Below, in pieces: positions 33,675 to 45,187 of a stretch of 64,000 bases of DNA (within the stretch, counting starts at the first letter, position 1; every line of letters begins with the position of its first letter). The position numbers were made by a program, and so were the translations under genes. A model generated the notes under the pieces. It saw nothing but the letters and a program-made list of their open reading frames with translations, was not told the origin of the DNA and did no database searches. The DNA comes from Aphelocoma coerulescens (Eukaryota > Chordata > Aves > Passeriformes > Corvidae), in contig NC_091017.1 of the NCBI RefSeq assembly GCF_041296385.1, positions 77,766,555 to 77,830,554 on the forward strand, given 5' to 3'.

Positions 33675-35312
33675 TTCCCACTTTTCTGCCCCTTCCCCAA
33701 GTGCAGAATTCCCACTTTTCTGCCCCTCCCGAGCCGCAGAATTCCCACTTTTCTGCCCTTCCCGAAGTGCAGAATTCCCACTTTTCTGCCCTTCCCGATG
33801 TTCAGAATTCCCACTTTTCTGCCCCCTCCCGAGGCACAGAATTCCCACTTTTCTGCCCTTCCCGAGGTGCAGAATTCCCACTTTTCTGCCCTTCCCGAGG
33901 CACAGAATTCCCACTTTTCTGCCCTTCCCGAGGTGCAGAATTCCCACTTTTCTGCCCCTTCCCGAGGCACAGAATTCCCACTTTTCTGCCCCTTCCCGAG
34001 GCGCAGAATTCCCACTTTTCTGCCCTTCCCGAGGCACAGAATTCCCACTTTTCTGCCCCTCCCCAAGTGCAGAATTCCCAATTTTCTGCCCCTCCCCAAG
34101 TGCAGAATTCCCACTTTTCTGCCCCTCCCGAGGCGCAGAATTCCCACTTTTCTGCCCCTCCCCAAGTGCAGAATTCCCACTTTTCTGCCCTTCCCGAGGC
34201 ACAGAATTCCCACTTTTCTGCCCCTCCCCAAGTGCAGAATTCCCACTTTTCTGCCCTTCCCGAGGCGCAGAATTCCCACTTTTCTGCCCTTCCCGAGGCA
34301 CAGAATTCCCACTTTTCTGCCCCTCCCGAGGCGCAGAATTCCCACTTTTCTGCTTCATCCCGAGGCACAGAATTCCCACTTTTCTGCCCCTCCCGAAGTG
34401 CAGAATTCCCACTTTTCTGCCCCTTCCCGAGGCACAGAATTCCCACTTTTCTGCCCTTCCCGAAGTGCAGAATTCCCACTTTTCTGCCCCTCCCGAGGCA
34501 CAGAATTCCCACTTTTCTGCCCCTTCCCGAGGCACAGAATTCCCACTTTTCTGCCCCTCCCCAAGTGCAGAATTCCCACTTTTCTGCCCTTCCCGAGGCA
34601 CAGAATTCCCACTTTTCTGCCCTTCCCGAGGTGCAGAATTCCCACTTTTCTGCCCTTCCCGAGGCACAGAATTCCCACTTTTCTGCCCTTCCCGAGGTGC
34701 AGAATTCCCACTTTTCTGCCCCTTCCCGAGGTGCAGAATTCCCACTTTTCTGCTCTTCCCCAAGTGCAGAATTCCCACTTTTCTGCCCTTCCTGAAGCAC
34801 AGAATTCCCACTTTTCTGCCCTTCCCGAGGTGCAGAATTCCCACTTTTCTGCCCCTCCCGAGGCACAGAATTCCCACTTTTCTGCCCTTCCCGAGCCGCA
34901 GAATTCCCACTTTTCTGCCCTTCCCGAGGCGCAGAATTCCCACTTTTCTGCCCTTCCCGAGGCACAGAATTCCCACTTTTCTGCCCCTCCCGAGGCACAG
35001 AATTCCCACCTTTCTGCCCTTCCCGAGCCGCAGAATTCCCGCTTTTCTGCCCTTCCCGAAGTGCAGAATTCCCACTTTTCTGCCCCTTCCCGAGCTGCAG
35101 AATTCCCGCTTTTCTGCCCTTCCCGAAGTGCAGAATTCCCGCTTTTCTGCCCTTCCCGAGGTGCAGAATTCCCACTTTTCTGCCCCTTCCCGAGGCGCAG
35201 AATTCCCACCTTTCTGCCCTTCCCGAGCCGCAGAATTCCCGCTTTTCTGCCCTTCCCGAGCCGCAGAATTCCCACTTTTCTGCCCCTCCCGAGGCGCAGA
35301 ATTCCCGCTTTT
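33675..35312 (+). repeat. 33-bp minisatellite, about 50 units
   Basis: Unit of 33 bp (sometimes 34) with AGAATTCCCACTTTTCTGCC followed by a CTTCCCGAGGC or CCTCCCCAAGTG variant. Because 33 is a multiple of 3, all frames lacking a stop in one unit stay open for kilobases on both strands. It lies in PAIP2B intron 2. Confidence 0.97.
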
Positions 35313-35577
35313 CCCACTGCTCCATCCCCTGGAAAAACTCAGCCTTTGTGCATCCTGGATTCGCTCCTCGTTGCGTCTCCGGAATCCAGGGAAAACCGGG
35401 AAAATGGGATCGGCCCCCTCAGGGCAATTCCCAGCTTTCCTCTGCTCCCACCCCCCTGCCGGAGCAGCCGCAGGAATTCCAGGCTGGGAAAACTCTTCGA
35501 TCGCAGCCGCCATCCCATCCCAGGAATTCCTGGGAAAAAGGAAGCTCCGGAGTGACCTGGTGGATCTCCACGATTCC

Positions 35578-36138
35578 CTGGAGGAGGATTTGGGAATGGG
35601 ATCAGCAGGAACAGCTGGGTGGGAGATTGGGAATATTCCTGCCTGGGAAAAAAAAAAAAATCCTGGAAAATCGGGATCGAACACCTCGGGAAGGTGGATT
35701 TCCATGAATTCCTCGGAGCCCGGCGGGCGCCCTCCGGGCTCTTCCCACATGGAAAAAAACCCCGGGCGAGCCATCATCATTCCCGGCGGGATCTCTCCGG
35801 GCAGGTGGAGGAGGAGCTGCAGGAGCAGGAATTCCTGGATCGCTGCTTCCAGGAGATGCTGGAGGAGGATTTGGGAATGGGATCAGCAGGAACAGCTGGG
35901 TGGGAGATTGGGAATATTCCTGCCTGGAAAAAAAAAAAAAATCCTGGATTCACCTTTCCCGTCGGGAAGGTGGATTTTCCAACCTCAGCCATTCCATGAA
36001 TTCCTCGGAGCCCGGCGGGCTCTTCCCACATGGAAAAAAACCCGGGCGAGCCATCATCATTCCCGGCGGGATCTCTCCGGGCAGGTGGAGGAGGAGCTGC
36101 AGGAGCAGGAATTCCTGGATCGCTGCTTCCAGGAGATG
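35578..36138 (+). repeat. 281-bp tandem duplication spanning the PAIP2B exon 3 acceptor
   Basis: Two copies, 35578-35858 and 35859-36138, start with CTGGAGGAGGATTTGGGAAT. They share GGATCAGCAGGAACAGCTGG, an A-run, CATGGAAAAAAACCC and CGAGCCATCATCATTCCCGG. Each ends in the first 66 bases of exon 3. The word CTGGAGGAGGA lies at both breakpoints (35578 in the intron, 35859 and 36139 in exon sequence). Small indels separate the copies. Confidence 0.93.
35805..35870 (+). pseudogene. Truncated duplicate of PAIP2B exon 3
   Basis: It encodes VEEELQEQEFLDRCFQEMLE, identical to the start of the real exon 3, and keeps the acceptor CCGGGCAG. After codon 22 it runs into duplicated intron (ATTTGGGAATGGGATCAG) with no donor like the real one. 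If used in place of exon 3 it would lose the rest of the protein. Confidence 0.9.
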
Positions 36139-36261
36139 CTGGAGGAGGAGGAGCGGGATTGGTTCATCCCGGCGCGGGATCTGCCCCAGGGAATGGCGCA
36201 GCTCCAGCAGCAGCTCCACGGCCTCGCCGTTCCCGACGGACGCGGAGCCGAGGACATCCTG
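36085..36261 (+). CDS. PAIP2B: PAIP2B coding exon 2 of 3 (residues 49-107)
   Basis: It spans VEEELQEQEFLDRCFQEMLE, then DWFIPARDLPQGMAQLQQQL, ending GRGAEDIL. The acceptor is CTCTCCGGGCAG and the donor CTG|GTGAGG; 177 bases, phase 0. This is the central PABP-binding acidic/helical region (rest of PAM1), strongly conserved with mammals. The first 66 bases are duplicated upstream at 35805. A CTC-trinucleotide run (36283-36306) sits just after the donor. Confidence 0.96.
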
Positions 36262-36339
36262 GTGAGGATTCCCGGGAAGCGCCTCCTCCTCCTCCTCCTC
36301 CTCCTCCCTGGGATTCGGGGCCGCCCGGAATCCTTGGGA

Positions 36340-38890
36340 TGGGCTCTGGATCCCTGGGAGTGTCCCTCCCATTCCTTGGAATTGGCCCCGTTCCCGGAGT
36401 TCTCCCATCCCTGGGACTGTCCCTGGATTCCTGGAATTCTCCCATTCCTGGAATTCTCCCACCCCTGGAATTCTCCCATCCCTGGAATTGGCCCATTCCC
36501 AGAACTGGCCCATTTCCGGAATTCTCCCATCCCTGGGACTGTCCCTGGATTCCTGGAATTGTCCCACCCCTGGAATTCTCCCACCCCTGGAATTCTCCCA
36601 TCCCTGGAATTGGCCCCGGATCCCTGGGAGTGTCCCATCCTTGGAACTGGCCCTTTCCCGGAATTCTCCCATCCCTGGGAATGTCCCTGGATTCCTGGAA
36701 TTCTCCCACCCCTGGAATTGTCCCATCCCTGGAATTGGCCCGTTCCCGGAGTTCTCCCATCCCTGGGACTGTCCCTGGGTCACTGGAATTCTCTCATTCC
36801 TGGAATTCTCCCATCCCTGGAATTGGCCCTGGATCCCTGGGAGTGTCCCATCCTTGGAATTCTCCCATCCCTGGGACTGTCCCTGGGTCACTGGAATTCT
36901 CTCATTCCCGGAATTCTCCCATCCCTGGAATTGGCTCCAGATCCCTGGGAGTGTCCCATTGGCCCATCCCTGGAGTTCTCCCATCCCTGGGAATGTCCCT
37001 GGATTCCTGGAATTGTCCCACCCCTGGAATTGTCCCTGAATCCCTGGAATTCTCCCACCCCTGGAATTCTCCCACCCCTGGAATTCTCACACCCCTGGAA
37101 TTCTCCCATCCCTGGAATTGGCTCCAGATCCCTGGGAGTGTCCCATTCCTTGGAATTGGCCCATCCCTGGAGTTTTCCCATCCCTGCAATTGGCCCATTC
37201 CCAGAATTCTCCCATCCCTGGAATTGGCCCATTCCCAGAACTGGCCCATTTCCGGAGTTCTCCCATCCCTGGGACTGTCCCTGGATTCCTGGAATTCTCC
37301 CATCCCTGGAATTGGCCCCGGATCCCTGGAATTCTCCCATTCCTGGAATTCTCCCATCCCTGGAATTGTCCCATTGCTGGGAGTCTCCCTGGATCCCTGG
37401 AATTGGCCCATCCCTGGAGTTTTCCCATCCCTGGAATTGGCCCATTCCCAGAACTGGCCCATTTCCGGAATTCTCCCATCCCTGGGACTGTCCCTGGATT
37501 CTTGGAATTGTCCCACCCCTGGAATTGTCCCACCCTTGGAATTGTCCCATCCCTGGAATTTTCCTATTCCTGGAATTGTCCCTGAATCCCCAGAATTCTC
37601 TCATTCCTGGCACTGTCCCTGGACCCCTGGAATTCTCCCATCCCTGGGACTATCCCTGGGTCACTGGAATTCTCCCATTCCCAGAATTCTCCCATCCCTG
37701 GAATTGGCCCCGGATCCCTGGAATTCTCCCATTCCCGGAATTCTCCCATCCCTGGAATTGGCCCTGAATCCCCGGAATTCTCTCATTCCTGGGACTATCC
37801 CTGGATTCCTGGAATTCTTCCAGCCCTGGGACTATCCCTGGATTCCTGGAATTCTCCCATCCCTGCAATTTGCCCCGGATTCCTGGGAGTGGCCCTTCCT
37901 TGGAACTGGCCCATTCCCGGAATTCTCCCATCCCTGGGACTATCCCTGGACCCCTGGAATTCTCCCATCCTTGGAATTGGCCCATTCCCGGAATTCTCCC
38001 ATCCCTGGAATTCTCCCATCCCTGGGACTATCCCTGGATTCCTGGAATTCTCCCACCCCTGGAATTCTCCCATCCCTGGAGTTTTCCCATCCCTGGGAAT
38101 GTCCCTGGGTCACTGGAATTCTCCCATTCCCGGAATTCTCCCATTCCTGGGACTGTCCCTGGATTCCTGGAATTCTCCCATCCCTGCAATTGTCCCATCG
38201 CTGGGAGTCTCCCTGGATTCCTGGAATTGACCCATCTCTGGGAATGTCCCTGGATCCCTGGGAATGTCCCTGGATCCCTGGGAATGTCCCTGGATCTCTG
38301 GGATTCTCCCATCCCTGGAATTCTCCCATCTCTGGGACTGCCCCTGGATTCCTGGAATTGCCCCACCCTTGGAATTGTCCCATCCCTAGAATTCTCCCAC
38401 CCCTGGAATTGTCCCTGGATCCCTGGAATTCTCCCACCCCCGGAATTCTCCCATTCCCAGAATTCTCCCATTCCTGGGACTGTCCCTGGCTCCCCGGAAT
38501 TCTCCCACCCCTGGAATTCTCCCACCTCTGGAATTCTCCCACCCCTGGAATTGTCCCTGGATCCCCGGAATTCTCCCACCCCTGGAATTCTCCCATCCCT
38601 GGAATTCTCCCACCCCTGGAATTGTCCCTGGATCCCCGGAATTCTCCCATCCCTGGAATTCTCCCACCCCTGGAATTCTCCCACCTCTGGAATTCTCCCA
38701 CCCCTGGAATTGTCCCTGCATCCCTGGAATTCTCCCATTCCCAGAATTCTCCCATTCCTGGGACTGTCCTTGGATCACTGGGATTGTCCCTGAATCCCTG
38801 GAATTCTCCCACCTCTGGAATTGTCCCTGGATCCCCGGAATTCTCCCACCCCTGGAATTCTCCCACCCCTGGAATTCTCCCACCCCTGGA
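36340..38890 (+). repeat. 2.5-kb GGAATTCTCCCATCCCT-type array
   Basis: Units of about 15-20 bp built from TGGAATTCTCCCATCCC, GGAATTGGCCC, GGGACTGTCCCTGGATTCC and GGAATTGTCCC, in compound blocks of roughly 100-250 bp. It fills nearly all of PAIP2B intron 3. It yields false open frames on both strands. Confidence 0.95.
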
Positions 38891-39168
38891 TCCCGGCCGT
38901 ATCCGAGGCCAGGCCGGACGGATTCGGATCCACTGGCAGCAATCCCTGGATTCCCTCCAAGCTCCCTCCCCACCCGACCCATTCCACAATTCCATGAATT
39001 CCATGGAAACGAGCAGAACCCCGGGAATCCCATCCCGACCTCTCCCCAAATCCCTTTGGGAACACTCCGAGCCAATCCCTCCCCCCCCCCCCCCCCCCAC
39101 TTTTTTGGGATGAGGGAAATCCCGACATTCCCGACCCTGACCCGGCCCATTCCCGCTTTTTTTTCCAG
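38891..39168 (+). other. End of PAIP2B intron 3
   Basis: Non-repetitive spacer with a C-run (39081-39099) and a strong polypyrimidine tract TCCCGCTTTTTTTTCCAG ending at 39168, the acceptor for the last exon. Confidence 0.8.
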
Positions 39169-39225
39169 AGCAAAAGCACCTTGAATCCGGATGCCAAGGA
39201 ATTTGTACCCGGAGTGAAGTACTGA
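39169..39225 (+). CDS. PAIP2B: PAIP2B last coding exon (residues 108-125, stop)
   Basis: It encodes SKSTLNPDAKEFVPGVKY followed by TGA at 39223-39225. This is the PAM2 motif (LNPDAKEFVP), which binds the MLLE domain of poly(A)-binding protein; the Leu and Phe that fill the MLLE pockets are present. Human has the same ending with two conservative changes. The three exons give 378 bases, 125 codons plus stop. Confidence 0.97.
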   Translation, partial: SKSTLNPDAKEFVPGVKY

Positions 39226-39460
39226 CCCTCGGCTCCCAGAGACTGAATCCCTGCTCCGGGAAAAATTTGGGACACACTGGGGGGCGGGGGGAGGGGCCGG
39301 CCCGGAGCGGCTCCGAGCGTCGGGATCTGCTCCGGCTCCAAGGAATTTGCTTTTCCCGATTTTTTTTTTTTTTTTTTTTTTGGGTTTTTTTTCCCCCCTT
39401 CGGTTTTTAGCAGCTCTTCCTGGTTTGTTCCTGGGATTTGGGGTGGTTGTGGTAGTAGGG
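39226..39460 (+). other. PAIP2B: PAIP2B 3' UTR start
   Basis: Follows the stop codon. It contains a T-run (39360-39380). No AATAAA is visible here or in the array that follows, so the poly(A) site could not be placed. Confidence 0.6.
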
Positions 39461-39464
39461 AAAA

Positions 39465-40612
39465 TCAGGGGGGAATTGTGGGGAAAATCCCGGGAAAATG
39501 CTGGGAAAATCCTGGGGAAATTGTGGGAGAATCTCGGGAGAATCTCGGGAAAATTGGGGGAAAATCGGGGGGAAATCTCGGGAAAATCTCAGGGGAATTG
39601 TGGGAGAATGTTGGGGAAATTGTGGGGAAATCGTGGAAAAATCTCCGGAAAACTGGGGGGAAATCGTGGGAAAATTTGGGGAAAATAGTAGGAAAAATCT
39701 CAGGCAAATCATGGGAAAACCTTGGGAAAAGCCATGGGGAAAATTGTGGGAAAATGGTGAGAAAATCCTGGGAAAATCTCAGGACAATCCTGGGGAAATT
39801 TCGGGAAAATCCTGGGGAAATCTCAGGAAAACCTCGGGAGAATCTCGGAAAAATTGTGGGAAAATCTCAGGAAAATCATGGGAAAATCTCAGGAGAATCC
39901 TCAGAAAATCTCATGAAAATCTTGGGAGTATTGTGGGAAAATCATGGGAAGACCTCGGGAAAATCTTGGGAAAATTGTGGGAAAGTTGTGGGAAAACCTT
40001 GGGAAAATCTCGGGAAAATCCTGGGAAAATCTCAGGAGAATCCTGGGAGAATCCTGGGAAAACCTCGGGAAAATTGGGGGAAAACCTTGGGAAAATCGTG
40101 GGAAAATTGGGGGAAAATCAGGGGGAAATCTCGGGAAAATCTCAGGAGAATCTCGGGAAAATCCTGGGAAAATCCTGGGGAAATCTTGGGAGAATTGTGG
40201 GGAAATTTTGGGAAAATCGTGGGAGAATCTCTGGAAGATCTTGGGAAAATCCTGGGAAAATCCTGGGAAAATCTCAGAGAAATTGTGGGAAAATCCTGGG
40301 AAAATCTCGGGAGAATCTCGGGAAAATCATGGGAAAATCATGGGAAAATCTCCAGAAAATTGGGGAAAAATCCTGGGAAAATCTCGGGAGAATTGGGGGA
40401 AAATCTCGGGAAAATCTTGGGAAAATCTCAGGAAAATCATGGGAAAACCTCAGGAAAATTGTGGGAAAATTGGGGGGAAATCTTGGGAAAACCTCAGGAG
40501 AATCTCAGGAAAATTGTGGGAAAATCATGGGAAAATTGTGGGAAAATCTCCGGAAAATTGGGGGAAAATCCTGGGAAAACCTCGGGAAAAGCCAGGGGGA
40601 AACTGAGCTTGT
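39465..40612 (+). repeat. 11-bp GGGAAAATCTC-type array, about 100 units
   Basis: Units GGGAAAATCTC, GGGAAAATTGT, GGGAAAATCCT and GGGAAAACCTC with an 11-bp period. The sense strand is purine-rich. It lies downstream of PAIP2B, possibly within its 3' UTR. Confidence 0.95.
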
Positions 40613-40804
40613 GTAGGAATTGCTTTTAGGGATCCCCGCCTTGGCTTTTCCCGGATTCCCTGCAATGGGATTTTCCCGCCGGAGCTGAGGGGTCCCAAGC
40701 TGCGATCCCGGAGCGAGGGCGATCCCAAAATTCCAAAGATTCTTTGGGAATCCTGGATTCCCCAGGGAGGAGCTGCCTTTTCCCATATTCCTCTTTTCCT
40801 TAAG

Positions 40805-41865
40805 GAATCCCTGTCCAGGGAATCAGGATCCATTTGGGATTGGGAATCCCTGTCCAGGGAATCAGGAACTGTTTGGGATTGGGAATCCCATTCCATGGGA
40901 ATCAGGAACTGTTTGGGATTGGGAATCAGGATCCATTTGGGATTGAGAATCCCTGTCCATGGGAATCAGGAACTGTTTGGGATTGGGAATCCCTGTCCAT
41001 GGGAATCAGGAACTGTTTGGGATTGGGAATCAGGAACTGTTTGGGATTGGGAATCCCTGTCCAGGGAATCAGGAACTGTTTGGGATTGGGAATCCCTGTC
41101 CAGGGAATCAGGATCCATTTGGGATTGGGAATCCCTGTCCATGGGAATCAGGAGTGTTTGGGATTGGGAATCAGGAACTGTTTGGGATTGGGAATCCCCG
41201 TCCAGGGAATCAGGAACTGTTTGGGATTGGGAATCCCATTCCATGGGAATCAGGATCCATTTGGGATTCGGAATCCCTGTCCATGGGAATCAGGAACTGT
41301 TTGGGATTGGGAATCAGGAACTGTTTGGGATTGGGAATCCCTGTCCAGGGAATCAGGAACTGTTTGGGATTGGGAATCAGGAACTGTTTGGGATTGGGAA
41401 TCCCATTCCATGGGAATCAGGAACTGTTTGGGATTGGGAATCAGGAACTGTTTGGGATTGGGAATCAGGAGTGTTTGGGATTGGGAATCCCTGTCCATGG
41501 GAATCAGGAACTGTTTGGGATTGGGAATCAGGATCCATTTGGGATTGAGAATCCCTGTCCATGGGAATCAGGAACTGTTTGGGATTGGGAATCCCTGTCC
41601 AGGGAAATCAGGAACTGTTTGGGATTGGGAATCAGGAACTGTTTGGGATTGGGAATCAGGAACTCTTTGGGATTGGGAATCCCATTCCATGGGAATCAGG
41701 AACTGTTTGGGATTGGGAATCAGGAACTGTTTGGGATTGGGAATCCCTGTCCATGGGAATCAGGAATGTTTGGGATTGGGAATCCCCATCCATGGGAATC
41801 AGGAACTGTTTGGGATTGGGAATCCCCCTCCATGGGAATCAGGAACTGTTTGGGATTGGAACAGC
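40805..41865 (+). repeat. Compound 24/40-bp array with TTTGGGATTGGGAATC
   Basis: Alternates a short unit (CTGTTTGGGATTGGGAATCA) with a longer one that also has CCCTGTCCATGGGAATCAGG. Roughly 30 units in total. Confidence 0.95.
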
Positions 41866-42480
41866 GATCCCACACTTCCCCCTCCTCCTTTTCCCGCTTT
41901 CCCTTGGAATTTCCCCCCCATTTCCTCCTTCCCCTCCCCCATTCCTCCACGTACTGGGAATTTGGGACGAGGCGTTATCCCAAATCAACTTGATCCTTGG
42001 GGTTTGGGGGTTTTTTTGGGAAGGGGGCGGAGCCAGAGTTTTCCTTGGAAAACTGCGGCGTCTCCAGGAGAAGCTTTGGCTGCCCCGCCCCTTCCTGGTG
42101 ATCCCGGTGATTCCCGGTGATCCCAGTGATTCCCGGTGATCCCGGTGATTCCCGCCGATCCCGATGGCTTTGGAGCCGCATCCCACATTTCCCCTTCTGG
42201 AAAAGCTCCCGGGGTTTTCCAGCCCTGGCCGGGATTTCCTGGGCGCTTTTGGCACTGCTGATTCCAGGTGAAAAGATCCCTAAAAGGCCTTTTCCCGGTT
42301 TTTTTGTTCTTCCCGCTCTTTTTTAAGGGAATTCGGCCCCAAAAGCCGCCCCGGCAGCTCCGGGGCCGTTCCCGGCGCCGTTCCCAGGCCGGGGATGTCC
42401 CATCCCTGATCCCGACCTTTGGCATCTCCCCCACCCTGGCACTGCCCACAGGCGGCCTCGTTCCTGCTCTTCCAGCTTTT
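41866..42480. other. Intergenic spacer between arrays
   Basis: Mostly non-repetitive, with a small 13-14-bp array of GGTGATCCCGGTGATTCCC (about 42099-42160). No gene seen. Confidence 0.5.
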
Positions 42481-42484
42481 CCTT

Positions 42485-42835
42485 GGCTCCAGAGCCCTCC
42501 CCCATCCCATTCCTAATCCCAGTCTTAATCCCATTCCCAAAACCATTCCCGTTCCCATTCCCAATCTCATTCCCGATCCCTTTCCCAATCCTGTTCCCAA
42601 ATCCCATTCCCATTCCCACACCCAATCCCATTCCCATCTGTATTCCCATTTCCATCCCCATTCCTGATCCCATTCCCAATCCCACTCTCATTCCCATTCC
42701 CAATCCCGTTCCCAATCCCGTTCCCAATCCCGTTCCCAATCCCGTTCCCAATCCCATTCCCATCCCCATTCCCAACTCCAATCTTAATCCCATTCCCATC
42801 CTTGTTCCCAATCCCAATCCCAATCCCATACCCAC
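42485..42835 (+). repeat. CCCATTCCCAATC-type short array
   Basis: Repeated CCATTCCCAATCCCGTTCCC-like hexamer/dodecamer units, pyrimidine-rich on the plus strand. Confidence 0.9.
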
Positions 42836-44867
42836 ACTTACCCACCCCACACCCAGCCCCACCCCACACCCCACACCCACCCCACACTCACCCACCCCAC
42901 CCAGCCCCACACCCACCCACACACCCAGCCCCACCCAGCCCCACTCCCACCCCACACCCAGCCCCATCCCACACACCCCACTCCCACCCCACACACACAG
43001 CTGCACCCACCCACCCCACACCCAACCCTACACTCACCCACCCCACACACCCCCACACACCCAGCCCCACCCCACACCCCACACCCAACCCCACACTCAC
43101 CCACACCCACCCAGCCCCACACTCCACACACACAGCCCCACCCAGCTGCACCCACCCCACACCCCACACACACCCACCCAGCTCCACACCCCACACCCAG
43201 CCACACACCCAGCCCCACACCCAACCCTACACTCACCCACACCCACCCAGCCCCACACTCCACACAGCCCCACCCAGCTGCACCCACCCCACACACACCC
43301 AGCCCCACACCCACACCCCACACCCAACCCTACACTCACACCCCCACACACCCCCACACACCCCACACCCACCCCACACTCACCCACCCCACCCAGCCCC
43401 ACCCAGCTGCACCCACCCCACACACACCCACACACACACACCCACACCCACCCCACACCCACCCAGCTCCACACCCCACACCCCACACACACCCACCCAC
43501 ACCCTACACCCAGCCACACACCCAGCCACACACCCAGCCCCACCCAGCTGCACCCACCCCACACCCACCCACACCCACCCACACCCAGCCCCACACCCAC
43601 CCACCCACACACCCACCCAGCCCCACACCCCCCACACACCCAGCCCCACACCCAGCCCCACACCCACCCAGCTCTACACCCACCCACACACACACCCACC
43701 CAGCCCCACACCCCCCACACACCCAGCCCCACACCCAGCCCCACACCCAGCCCCACACCCACCCCACACCCCACACACACCCAGCCCCACACCCACCCAC
43801 GCACACCCACCCAGCCCCACACCCCACACCCACCCACACACACCCACACCCACCCAGCTCCACACCCCACACCCCACACACACCCACCCAGCCCCACACC
43901 CCACACACACCCAGCCACACCCCACACCCACCCCACACCCAGCCCCACACCCACACCCCACACACACCCCACACCCAGCCACACACCCAGCCACACCCCA
44001 CACCCCACACCCACACCCACCCAGCCCCACACCCCACACCCCACACCCACACCCACCCAGCCCCACACCCAGCCCCACCCAGCCCCACACCCACCCCACA
44101 CACACACCCCACACCCTCTCGCCCCGCACGCACCCCGCCCGTTCCCGTCTCTCTCTCCGGGGCTCAGAACCGGTGTGTGTAGAACACCTCTGCACTCCCA
44201 CACCCCACACCCAGCCCCACACCCACCCCACACCCCACACCCCACACCCACACCCCACACCCACACCCCACACCCACACCCCACACCCCACACCCACACC
44301 CCACGCCCACACCCCACACCCCACACCCACACCCCACACCCACACCCCACACCCACACCCCACACCCACACCCCACACCCACCCCACACCCACACCCCAC
44401 ACCCCACACCCCACACCCACACCCCACACCCACCCCACACCCACACCCCACGCCCACACCCCACACCCCACACCCCACACCCCACACCCACACCCCACAC
44501 CCACACCCCACACCCACACCCCACATCCCACACCCCACACCCCACACCCACCCTCTTGCCCCACACGCACCCCGCCCGTTCCCGTCTCTCTCTCTGGGGC
44601 TCAGAACCGGTGTGTGTAGAACACCTCTGCGCCCCCACACCCCACACCCACCCCACACCCCACACCCACACCCCACACCCCACACCCCACACCCCACACG
44701 CACCCCGCCCGTTCCCGTCTCTCTCCGGTGCTCAGAACCGGTGTGTGTAGAACACCTCTGCGCCCCCACACCCCACACCCACACCCCACACCCCACACCC
44801 AGCCCCACACCCACACCCCACACCCAGCCCCACCCAGCCCCACACCCCACACCCCACACCCCACACG
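42836..44867 (+). repeat. 2-kb CCCACACCC array with embedded NAGK-end copies
   Basis: C/A-rich units such as CCCACACCCACCCAGCCCCA and, to the right, CCCACACCCACAC. Three embedded blocks (from about 44127, 44569 and 44699) carry the NAGK 3' coding end and UTR. It lies just 3' of NAGK on the minus strand. Confidence 0.95.
44127..44770 (-). pseudogene. Three tandem copies of the NAGK terminal codons and 3' UTR
   Basis: Blocks at about 44127-44194, 44569-44637 and 44699-44769 each hold, on the plus strand, CGCACCCCGCCCGTTCCCGT, TCAGAACCGGTGTGTGTAGA and ACACCTCTGC. On the minus strand this is GAEVFYTHRF plus TGA and the next ~35 bases of UTR, matching the genuine copy at 44868-44937. Each diverges from the gene at the same point, where CCCCCGGCGCG becomes CCCCCACACC. 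Confidence 0.92.
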
Positions 44868-44900
44868 CACCCCGCCCGTTCCCGTCTCTCTCTCCGGGGC

Positions 44901-45088
44901 TCAGAACCGGTGTGTGTAGAACACCTCTGCGCCCCCGGCGCGCTCCAGCGGCAGCGCCAGCCCCGCCCGCCCCGCTCCGAGCCGCGCCGCGCCCAGCGCC
45001 GACGAGCGCCTCAGCTTCAGGAGGCTGAACCCCGAGAAAACGCCGCCCGGAGCCTCGTCCCGCGCCTGTGCCAGCACCTGGATGAACC
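44901..45088 (-). CDS. NAGK: NAGK exon 10 (last coding exon)
   Basis: It encodes the C-terminal tail: FIQVLAQARDEAPGG, then VFSGFSLLKLRRSSALGAAR and the end GGAEVFYTHRF, stop TGA at 44903-44901. The SLLKLRRSSALGAARLGA block matches the mammalian TLMKLRHSSALGGASLGA helix. The acceptor is GATGTCGCAG before 45088; using it restores the frame, whereas the nearer CAG at 45078 does not. Confidence 0.95.
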
Positions 45089-45187
45089 CTGCGACATCCC
45101 GGGGTGGGGGGGGGGTTATGGGGTTACCCTACAAACAAACAAACCAACCCCAAAGCCCCGTCCCGGCCGCGGCGTCCCCGCGCTCAC

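Noticed and set aside
30801..37767. Open frames of 905, 1275 and 1374 codons on the plus strand
   Set aside because: They run through the 14-bp, 33-bp and GGAATTC arrays, cross PAIP2B intron and exon in the wrong frame, and encode only repeat peptides.
45078..45080. CAG at 45078 as the acceptor of NAGK exon 10
   Set aside because: Using it shifts the frame by one; the CAG just beyond 45088 keeps the frame and adds FIQ, matching the mammalian FLL position.
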